Source of the DNA: Victivallales bacterium
GTDB taxonomy: Bacteria; Verrucomicrobiota; Lentisphaeria; Victivallales; UBA1829
Direction of reading: 5' to 3'
Length of the DNA: 9,080 bases
Assembly: GCA_016285335.1 (NCBI GenBank)
Contig: JAEEQO010000122.1
Coordinates: 1 to 9,080 of the forward strand
Made by a program: the position numbers and the translations under genes. The notes below the pieces were generated by a model. It ran no database searches. It saw only the letters and a list, made by a program, of their open reading frames with translations, and had not been told where the DNA came from. Shown one piece after another: positions 1 to 5,359 of this stretch (positions within the stretch are counted from its first letter, which is position 1; each line of letters begins with the position of its first letter).

Positions 1-347
1 GTGCGCGCCTGACCGCATGCGACCTCAATTACGAGGGCAGCCTGGCCATCGACCCGGATTATCTGGACCTGGCCAACATCCTGCCCTACGAGCGCATCCT
101 GGTCGTGAACGCCACCAACGGAAACCGTCTCGAAACGTACGCCATCCCCGGTGAACGCGGCAGCGGCGTCTTCTGCCTGAACGGAGCGGCGGCCCACCTC
201 GGACGCGTCGGCGACGTCGTGACCATCATGAACTTCGGCTACTACACGCCGGAAGAGGCCGCGACCCATGCGCCGAAGATCATCGTCCTCGGTGAACACA
301 ACGAAGTCCTCGTGCAGCGTCTCGGCAAAAAAGTCATCGAGCAGTAA
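1..347 (+). CDS. panD: Aspartate 1-decarboxylase, 5'-truncated by the window edge
   Basis: PanD converts L-aspartate to beta-alanine in the cytoplasm, supplying pantothenate and coenzyme A synthesis. It is a pyruvoyl enzyme made by self-cleavage of a proenzyme at a Gly-Ser bond. Reading from base 3, the protein begins ARLTACDLNYEGSLAID, which matches the segment around the cleavage site. The Ser that becomes the pyruvoyl group is codon 39-41. Further on, NGNRLETYAIPGERGS carries the conserved Arg and Thr-Tyr pair of the active site, and NGAAAH is also typical. By comparison with the roughly 126-residue E. coli enzyme, only about 12 residues are missing, including the region of the N-terminal catalytic Lys. 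It ends with TAA at 345-347. It is the only + strand gene in the window and converges on the cold-shock gene. Its upstream neighbours, such as other pan genes, cannot be seen. Confidence 0.95.
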   Translation, partial: ARLTACDLNYEGSLAIDPDYLDLANILPYERILVVNATNGNRLETYAIPGERGSGVFCLNGAAAHLGRVGDVVTIMNFGYYTPEEAATHAPKIIVLGEHNEVLVQRLGKKVIEQ

Positions 348-393
348 GTCCATCCCCCGGCAGCTTCGCCGTTCATCATAATTGCGGAGCGAT

Positions 394-427
394 GCCGCGG
401 ATACACTCGGCTTTCTTTCCCTTTTTT
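394..427 (+). terminator. Possible weak terminator of panD
   Basis: A short stem GCCG (394-397) with CGGC (408-411) is followed at once by a pyrimidine run ending in six T (412-427). This lies 47 bases past the panD stop. A competing stem GCGG/CCGC (384-387 and 395-398) overlaps it. Both stems are only 4 bp, so the call rests mainly on position and the T-rich run. Confidence 0.3.
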
Positions 428-456
428 GCAAAACACAGGGCGATTCTTCTTCCCTC

Positions 457-527
457 AAAAAACGACGGATGCCCGACTGCGTCCGGCCCCGGCTTGTGCC
501 GGGAAAACGCGGACGGACGGGCATCCG
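457..527 (-). terminator. Rho-independent terminator of the cold-shock gene, nested stems
   Basis: Three nested perfect stems are visible. The outer is 10 bp (466-475 with 518-527), the middle is CGTCCG/CGGACG (480-485 with 510-515), and the inner is CCCGGC/GCCGGG (488-493 with 498-503) closed by a TTGT loop. Read on the - strand, the structure is followed after three bases by six T (complement of 457-462). It starts 24 bases past the csp stop. The + strand side has no T-run, so it looks one-directional, although it would also lie in the path of panD read-through. Confidence 0.88.
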
Positions 528-550
528 GGTAGGAAAGGAAAGCCGAAACG

Positions 551-778
551 TCAGGCCTGGGGCGCGGCTTCGACGGGCGTGACATCGTCCGCCTGGAGGC
601 CTTTCTTGCCTTCGCCGACCGTAAATTCAACGAGCTGACCCTCTTTCAGGGTACGGTAGCCTTCCGCCTTGATGGCGCTGTAGTGGACGAAAATATCCGC
701 CGCGCCTTCACGCTCGATAAATCCATAGCCTTTCGTGTTGTTGAACCATTTGACTTTGCCTTGTTCGCGTTCGCCCAT
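551..778 (-). CDS. Cold-shock-domain protein (CspA family)
   Basis: This is a 75-residue single cold-shock domain, a small OB-fold that binds single-stranded RNA and DNA and acts as an RNA chaperone in the cytoplasm. The N-terminal strand [15 protein letters not shown] (7-21) contains RNP1 (KGYGFI, 16-21), and RNP2 follows as IFVHY (29-33). Then come LKEGQLVEF (44-52) and a GLQADDV end typical of the family (usually 65-75 residues), with a short Ala/Pro tail. A longer in-frame reading to 901 exists, but the ATG at 776-778 is preferred. It has an AAGG Shine-Dalgarno with 8-base spacing, the family begins at this point, and the extra residues do not resemble anything. The gene appears monocistronic, with its own promoter and strong terminator. 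A leader of about 149 nt is predicted, similar in size to the long leaders of cold-inducible csp genes, which suggests post-transcriptional temperature control. Which csp paralogue it is cannot be told. Confidence 0.95.
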   Translation of the reverse strand: MGEREQGKVKWFNNTKGYGFIEREGAADIFVHYSAIKAEGYRTLKEGQLVEFTVGEGKKGLQADDVTPVEAAPQA

Positions 779-927
779 GATGTCTGCCTTCGATCTGTGT
801 TGCTTCCCGGGGGGTGTTGTAACATCCGGCAGGAAATGCGTCCGGGACCGCATATCCTGTCGCCGGATCCGCATGTACGCCGGGGCGCGGCCGTACGGCA
901 TTCGTGAAAATGCATCTGCGGTTCCTG
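779..927 (-). promoter_or_regulatory. Long structured 5' leader of the cold-shock gene
   Basis: If transcription starts about seven bases after the TATAAT at 934-939, the untranslated leader is about 149 nt. It contains the perfect 10-bp palindrome GCCGTACGGC and a GTACG/CGTAC stem near 875-900, so folding is likely. Long folded leaders are known to control csp translation and mRNA stability in other bacteria. That this leader does the same is inference, and I did not find a clear cold-box match. Confidence 0.45.
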
Positions 928-933
928 ATGATA

Positions 934-939
934 ATTATA
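934..939 (-). promoter_or_regulatory. -10 element of the cold-shock gene promoter
   Basis: On the - strand this is an exact TATAAT. At 16-18 bases upstream the sequence is a pure T-run (complement of the A-run 954-962) rather than a recognisable TTGACA, so the -35 is poor. The T-rich upstream DNA could act as an UP-type element. The position gives a leader length typical of csp genes, which supports the call. Confidence 0.6.
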
Positions 940-953
940 CTTCAGAAACACGG

Positions 954-1020
954 AAAAAAAAAGAGGCGGAAATGAGAAAAAAGCGGAAAAAACGGAAAAA
1001 ATCCACAAAAAAACATTTTT
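954..1020. promoter_or_regulatory. Phased A-tracts (probable curved DNA) upstream of csp promoter
   Basis: A-tracts on the + strand occupy 954-962, 977-982, 987-992, 996-1001 and 1007-1013, followed by TTTTT at 1016-1020. The centres of the middle ones are spaced about 10, 9 and 11.5 bases, and the first lies about two turns away. Tracts repeated at the helical period produce curved DNA. The block sits directly upstream of the csp -10, where curvature can help polymerase or nucleoid proteins bind. The spurious reading frames across it are Lys/Arg-rich low-complexity and are not genes. Confidence 0.55.
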
Positions 1021-1023
1021 CCG

Positions 1024-1037
1024 ACGTTAATTAACGT
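1024..1037. repeat. 14-bp perfect palindrome
   Basis: ACGTTAATTAACGT reads the same on both strands and lies next to the A-tract block, upstream of the csp promoter. A perfect 14-bp palindrome could be a dimeric repressor or activator site. No recognised regulator consensus was matched. Confidence 0.4.
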
Positions 1038-1172
1038 GGCTTCGGCATATTTCCTAAGAATAATCCTGTACTAAACATACGCCCAAAATCTGTTCGCGCT
1101 GCCCCTGAAACAAGGCGAATTCCCTCGTAAGCCCCCTGTTTCCCGCGGAAAAGATGTTTAATGGACCAAAGC

Positions 1173-1198
1173 AAAAAAGCGGACACACGGGGTGTGTC
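1173..1198 (-). terminator. Rho-independent terminator downstream of the GH115 gene
   Basis: On the - strand, GACACAC CCC GTGTGTC forms a perfect 7-bp stem with a 3-base loop (complement of 1182-1198). After three bases come six T (complement of 1173-1178). It lies about 135 bases past the GH115 stop at 1334, so the GH115 transcript probably ends here, and it also insulates the csp promoter region. Immediately upstream on that strand is a 10-bp direct repeat. Confidence 0.75.
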
Positions 1199-1218
1199 AA
1201 ATAGTGCCAAATAGTGCC
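1199..1218. repeat. Tandem 10-bp direct repeat
   Basis: AAATAGTGCC occurs twice in a row with no mismatch, directly next to the terminator stem. Two copies of a 10-mer may be a small slippage product. No role is evident. Confidence 0.6.
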
Positions 1219-1241
1219 GTGCGCTGCCCGGTCTGCCCCCG

Positions 1242-1266
1242 CCACGTGCTTCGCAACGGCACGTGG
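1242..1266. other. Hairpin with 8-bp perfect stem in the GH115 3' region
   Basis: CCACGTGC (1242-1249) pairs perfectly with GCACGTGG (1259-1266) around a 9-base loop. It lies about 70 bases past the GH115 stop, between that gene and its T-run terminator. Without a T-run it is more likely a 3'-UTR structure than a terminator. The rest of 1038-1333 holds no supported gene. Confidence 0.45.
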
Positions 1267-1333
1267 ATGGGGTTCATGCGGGTGTCCTTGCCTTCGAATT
1301 CGATTATTATGTCGGTTTTATGTAATTGACTCT

Positions 1334-4243
1334 TTACTTCGCCTCACGGGGGAGCAGCGGACTCAGCGGCGCGCCCAGATAGCTCCTGCGGACGCGTTCG
1401 GGATAGAACACGATGCGTTCGACCGCGACGACGGGATCGCGATCATCCGCGCAGATTCGGAATGTGTGAAGCCCGGCAGTCTTCACATCGTGTGTCACGC
1501 GGACTTTGCGGACGTTCTCGAACACCTCGTTGTTCAGGCGTTTGAACTCGCGGGCGAGCGTATCGGTCTCCTTCGCCGACTCGTCGTCGAACGCCGTCCG
1601 GATACGGAGCTCGCGGACGTTCAGTGCGCCCGCGGTCGGGTTATCCGGGAAGATCGGCATGATCTCCACATCGACCGTCACCTTACCCGGTTCCGCGATG
1701 TAGACATTGTATTCGAGAGCAGGACTTGATGCCGTCGGGGGCAAGGGGAACACGGCCATGGCATTGCCCCAGCGGCCAAGCCCGGAAACCTCCTGCCAGT
1801 GCAAGCCGTTTGCACCGCGATTCGCGGTGAAACCGGATGCCGGAATCACGATCGGACCGGAGAGACTGCCGTAGTAGCGGGTTCCGGCGGACGGAAGCTC
1901 GGCAGGATCGGCTTTTTCGGTTTTCACCGTGACTCTGACCGGGTCCATGCCCGAAGCAGAAATGGAGAAGCTTGTCGCCGCGCTGCCGGTCGGCACGCGG
2001 TCCCAGTCGATCGACACATAGACGACCTCGTCCTTCGCGCCCTCCACGACGACATTCTCCCGCGACAGCTTCACGCTTGGCGTAGTCGCAGACAGATGGC
2101 ATTCGATCTTTCCCTTGTCGGAACGGTTGAACAGAGTCACGGGGTATGTCTGGTCGGTCAGGGAGTCGAACGTCGGCAGCGTCAGGCTTTCCACCTGATG
2201 CGGCGCGGCCTTCTCGGTTCCCTCCACGACCACGCCGAGCGCGGGCTCGTCCGTCGGCTTCGGCATCTGCGAAATCCGTGGCAGGGAATTGTCCCGCGGC
2301 ATGCTCCACTGCGTGTAGCCGATGTGCTTGTCGGACATCATATTTTTCCACTTGCCTCCGGCCATCTTGTCGCTGTTGTAATAGTCGGACAGCGCCTTGT
2401 CCTTTTCGAAGAGCTCCTGCGCTTTTTTGAGCGAGGCGGCGGCGCTGGCGCGGCCCTGTTTCGCGAACTGGTCCGCCTTGGCGAGTTCCGTGTAGATTTG
2501 CGCCGTCCCCGCGCCCGCCACGACCGGATAGTACACCAGCTGATAGAACACGTCGGCATATTCAGCTGGCATCTGTTTCTTCAGCGCTTCGGCACGGTCG
2601 GCGATCTTCTGCCATTCCGCCGAGAAATTGTCCGCCTCATCGTAGTTCACGGCACTCCAGATGCGCGTTTGCTGAATCTCCGGCTTGCGGATATAATTCA
2701 GGCGGATGTACTCCGAGATCAAATCCGCGCATTCCTTCGCGTGTTCCTTCGGGAAGATGGTCAGACACCAGTTTTCCATCCAGTTTCCGATCTTGTCGAA
2801 CGGAATCCGGTCGGGGTCCCAGGCGTAATCCAGAATGAAGTCGATCTCGGCTTCCTTCGGTTTCAGGTCGCCCACGTTCACGATCCACATTCCCCGGATG
2901 CCGTACTCGTATGCCAGGTAGAGCTGGTGCCAGATTTGCGGGATGGGGCGCGTGCTGATCCAGCGGTCGTTCCATGGTCCGCCGTTCATGTCGATGTGGT
3001 AATAAAGGCCGAGCTGGTCGGGATGCTTCCGCGCTTCCTCGTCAGGCAGCTGGAGCAGATAGCCGAAATTGCTGTCGCTGAACGTGACGATCACGTCCTC
3101 CGGCGGACGCACGCCGCGGTTGTAGAACGTCCAGATCTCGTTGAAGACCACCCACATCTGCGGCACGGCGGCGGGATCGCGTCCGTACGCCTCGCGGATG
3201 AGCTCGCGCTGGTCGTGGAAGAGCTGATGCAGGAGCTCCTTGTTGCTGTCGAACTGCGCGTTCGGGTCCAGCGGCAGGTCGCCGTCGCCGCGCAGCCCCA
3301 CGGTCGGCAGGTTGTCGAACTTCGCGTTGCGCTTCAATCCCTCCAGCCAGAACTTCCTCATGTTTTCGCCGTTCTGGCGGTAATTCCACTCGCCGAGTTC
3401 GCGGCTGCGCTTCGTCCATTCCTCCTGATTGCGCATCAGCGGCTCGTGGTGGCTGGTGCCCATGACCACGCCGTATTCGTCCGCCACGACCGGATTCAGC
3501 GGGTCGTCCTCGTTGAACGCCTTGCCCCACATCGCGGGCCACAGGTAGTTGCCTTTCAGTCGAAGGATGAGCTCGAACATGTGCGCGTACATCTTCGAGT
3601 TGATGCCGCCGAAATTCGCGCGCGACCAGTTGCCGAACGACGGTTCCTCGTCGTTGATGAAGATGCCGCGGAATTTCACCTTCGGCGGCCCCTGAATATA
3701 GGTGCCCGGCTTCGCGAACAGCGCGTCCGAATGCACCACGGGCACATCCGCCCACCAGTACCACGGGGAAACGCCGATGCGCTTCGATACCTCGTAGATT
3801 CCATAGATCGTGCCGCGCTTGTCGCTGCCGGCGACGATGAGGGCCTCGGGCGTGACCTGGATCAGATACGATTCCCATTTCCCTTTGATCGCGTCAACTT
3901 TGAGCTTGTTCTCCTTCACGAGACCGTCGATGAGCGGACTTTTCCCGATAGTGCCGACCAGGATCGCGCCCGGACGCGCCTTGCCGTCCGTTTCCACGGG
4001 CGAGGCTGTCCCGGTCACGCGCTTCAAGTCTTCGCTCAAATCCTTTGCCGCGCGTGTGACCTGCGGGAAATCATCATCGCTCAGCACGATCGTCGCAGCT
4101 TTTCCTTCGGCGAAGACTCTGAATCCGTTCTCGATGGTCGAACGCGAGATCAAGTTGTCAAACACATCCTCGGCGGCGAGTGTGGAGCTCGCGGCCATCA
4201 TGGCTGCGGCCAGCAGACCCGTGATGCGATTCCAATTTTTCAT
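1334..4243 (-). CDS. Secreted GH115 family glycoside hydrolase (putative xylan alpha-1,2-glucuronidase)
   Basis: This 969-residue protein fits the usual length of GH115. Characterised members remove (4-O-methyl)glucuronic acid from internal xylose residues of glucuronoxylan. Residues 1-24 are a Sec signal peptide (KNWNR, then an Ala/Met/Leu core, cut near TLAA-ED). Residues about 45-180 form the N-terminal alpha/beta domain (GTIYGIYEVSKRIGVSPWYWW). The catalytic barrel follows, with RGIFINDEEPSFGNW (192-206), MGTSHHEPLMR (261-271), GLRGDGD (316-322), WVVFNEI (364-370), TFSDSNFG (387-394) and HIDMNGGPWNDRW (416-428). These carry the conserved acidic and aromatic residues expected at the active site. 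A helical part follows to about 650, then beta-rich C-terminal regions (about 690-775 and 785-950, the latter resembling the GH115_C domain). The start is supported by AAGGAG eight bases before ATG. No SusCD pair, transporter or other hydrolase is adjacent, so the enzyme appears as a single-gene locus. The natural substrate is not proven by sequence. Confidence 0.93.
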   Translation of the reverse strand: MKNWNRITGLLAAAMMAASSTLAAEDVFDNLISRSTIENGFRVFAEGKAATIVLSDDDFPQVTRAAKDLSEDLKRVTGTASPVETDGKARPGAILVGTIGKSPLIDGLVKENKLKVDAIKGKWESYLIQVTPEALIVAGSDKRGTIYGIYEVSKRIGVSPWYWWADVPVVHSDALFAKPGTYIQGPPKVKFRGIFINDEEPSFGNWSRANFGGINSKMYAHMFELILRLKGNYLWPAMWGKAFNEDDPLNPVVADEYGVVMGTSHHEPLMRNQEEWTKRSRELGEWNYRQNGENMRKFWLEGLKRNAKFDNLPTVGLRGDGDLPLDPNAQFDSNKELLHQLFHDQRELIREAYGRDPAAVPQMWVVFNEIWTFYNRGVRPPEDVIVTFSDSNFGYLLQLPDEEARKHPDQLGLYYHIDMNGGPWNDRWISTRPIPQIWHQLYLAYEYGIRGMWIVNVGDLKPKEAEIDFILDYAWDPDRIPFDKIGNWMENWCLTIFPKEHAKECADLISEYIRLNYIRKPEIQQTRIWSAVNYDEADNFSAEWQKIADRAEALKKQMPAEYADVFYQLVYYPVVAGAGTAQIYTELAKADQFAKQGRASAAASLKKAQELFEKDKALSDYYNSDKMAGGKWKNMMSDKHIGYTQWSMPRDNSLPRISQMPKPTDEPALGVVVEGTEKAAPHQVESLTLPTFDSLTDQTYPVTLFNRSDKGKIECHLSATTPSVKLSRENVVVEGAKDEVVYVSIDWDRVPTGSAATSFSISASGMDPVRVTVKTEKADPAELPSAGTRYYGSLSGPIVIPASGFTANRGANGLHWQEVSGLGRWGNAMAVFPLPPTASSPALEYNVYIAEPGKVTVDVEIMPIFPDNPTAGALNVRELRIRTAFDDESAKETDTLAREFKRLNNEVFENVRKVRVTHDVKTAGLHTFRICADDRDPVVAVERIVFYPERVRRSYLGAPLSPLLPREAK

Positions 4244-4319
4244 TATGTTTGCTCCTTGAGTTATGGTTGTTGTTAAGCTCGCGGAACAAGGCGCTTTCCG
4301 TCATTTCCACCAGCGGCGC

Positions 4320-4430
4320 AATAAATTAAAGGCGAAACCAATTTGTAATAATATATCCTGAAAACCGGAATAATCCATACAGGATTTAGCCAAAAGGATA
4401 CATTATTTGTTCAATCTCTTTTCGCCGGAC
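4320..4430 (-). promoter_or_regulatory. AT-rich putative promoter region of the GH115 gene
   Basis: The 231-base gap upstream of GH115 has a distinct AT-rich core. A TATATT on the - strand (4350-4355) is a possible -10, giving a leader of about 100 nt. A TTGAAC lies further upstream, but no good -35 sits at 16-18 bases from the TATATT. An inverted repeat ATCCTG/CAGGAT (4355-4360 and 4380-4385, 19 bases apart) overlaps the would-be promoter and could be an operator. I see no clear terminator for the lipoprotein gene in this gap. Confidence 0.35.
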
Positions 4431-4474
4431 GACAGGAATGCTTCCCAAGGCCTCCATGCTGTTTGGCTGAGGAT

Positions 4475-5272
4475 TTATGGCTTGTCGAGAACCTCGACCG
4501 TCACGCTGAATCTTTCATCGAACTCGGAGGGATCCCAGGACTGCAAATAGACGAGGTCGATTTTCGCCCTGCCCGGCTTCAGGGCGCGGTAAACGATGAC
4601 GGTATTGCCTCCGACTCCATCCAGTTCCTCCGGATTCGGATCGGATACATAGTCGTTTCGGTCGAGCGCGAGGATGTCCTTGTCAATCTTGTCGGCGTTC
4701 TCCCATCTGTACCCGGTCGTAATATTGGATTCGAGCGTGATGCGGATGATGTCTCCGGTATGCACTTCAATGTTTTTGCCATTGTCCTGTTCGGTGAGTT
4801 TGAGCTCATTCCCAGCGGCGATCCGGGGAGAAGCGGCGCCGATGACAACATGCAGCCTGAATGTTTTTGCAGCCGGCCTTTCATCTTCCCACGGACGCGC
4901 ATAGATCAGCGAGATTTCGGTTTCACCGGATTGTTCCGCTTTGAACGTCCAGATTTCGCATCCGCCGTACCCGGCTTCACCCTCACGGTGGGGATCGGCT
5001 GCGAATTCGCTTTCGCCGCTGGTTTCGAGCTTCCCTTCTTCTATTGGCCCCAACGCCCAGGAGAATCCCGTGGACGGATTGGACCGGAGTTTGACGCGGA
5101 TGGTTTCGCCCGGAAGAACATGGATGGTATTGCCGTTGTCTTCTTCGTCGACCTCGGTAAACTTCTCGGATGACGGATTCGAAGGGGTTTCATTCTTCGA
5201 CTTGGAACAGGCGGCAACAACGATTGCAACGGCAAAAACGGCAACTGCTGTCAGGAGAATCATGTTTTTCAT
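4475..5272 (-). CDS. Lipoprotein with two tandem chagasin-like (I42) protease-inhibitor domains
   Basis: The protein has 265 residues. A lipoprotein signal peptide ends in the lipobox VAAC with Cys22, so it is probably anchored in a membrane facing the periplasm or outside. Two copies of an Ig-like fold follow. Repeat 1 (about 38-143) carries SNPSTGFSW (64-72), a glycine turn GYGG (101-104) and RPW (126-128). Repeat 2 (about 154-262) carries SNITTGYRW (182-190), GVGG (219-222) and QSW (244-246). These correspond to the three loops (NPTTGF, GxGG and RPW-type) by which chagasin blocks papain-like cysteine proteases. Repeat 2 has lost the Arg-Pro of the third loop. Inhibitory activity and target are inferred; no protease gene is visible nearby. 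An upstream in-frame ATG at 5305 is rejected, because the ATG at 5272 has an AAGG at 8-base spacing and begins the signal peptide directly. It lies 87 bases after the kinase gene on the same strand and may be co-transcribed with it. Confidence 0.87.
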   Translation of the reverse strand: MKNMILLTAVAVFAVAIVVAACSKSKNETPSNPSSEKFTEVDEEDNGNTIHVLPGETIRVKLRSNPSTGFSWALGPIEEGKLETSGESEFAADPHREGEAGYGGCEIWTFKAEQSGETEISLIYARPWEDERPAAKTFRLHVVIGAASPRIAAGNELKLTEQDNGKNIEVHTGDIIRITLESNITTGYRWENADKIDKDILALDRNDYVSDPNPEELDGVGGNTVIVYRALKPGRAKIDLVYLQSWDPSEFDERFSVTVEVLDKP

Positions 5273-5311
5273 GTGAGAAACCTTTCTTGTTGTTATTGCG
5301 TTCAAACATGT

Positions 5312-5338
5312 TCAGCTCCGGCTTCGGGGGCTGACTTC
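5312..5338 (-). repeat. Inverted-repeat copy A, also a hairpin, between kinase and lipoprotein genes
   Basis: On the - strand 5317-5338 reads GAAG followed by TCAGCCCCCGAAGCCGGA, matching 8252-8273 on the + strand at 21 of 22 positions (the last 18 exact). This copy also folds: TCAGC and GCTGA close a stem with an inner CCGG-type pairing and one bulged base. It starts about 22 bases past the kinase stop. There is no T-run after it, so a terminator role is uncertain, but it could attenuate read-through into the lipoprotein gene. Confidence 0.6.
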
Positions 5339-5359
5339 ACATGAGGCTGCGGCATACGA

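Noticed and set aside
779..901. N-terminal extension of the cold-shock protein to 901
   Set aside because: The extra 41 residues resemble no protein, the family starts at GKVKWF shortly after the ATG at 778, and a good ribosome site precedes that ATG.
735..1034. Lys/Arg-rich + strand frame ending in KKRKKRKK
   Set aside because: It is a translation of the csp leader and the A-tract block, with no ribosome site and low complexity.
3042..3878. 278-codon open frame on the - strand inside GH115
   Set aside because: It overlaps GH115 in another frame and is Arg/Gly/Ala-rich without domains. The GH115 frame carries the family motifs over the same bases.
1799..4276. 825-codon open frame on the + strand
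   Set aside because: It lies antisense to the GH115 gene and is His/Arg/Val/Asp-rich with no recognisable domain. It is an artefact of GC-biased third positions opposite a real gene.
5273..5305. Upstream ATG for the inhibitor lipoprotein
   Set aside because: It would put 11 polar residues before the signal peptide. The ATG at 5272 has a proper ribosome site and gives a normal lipoprotein signal.
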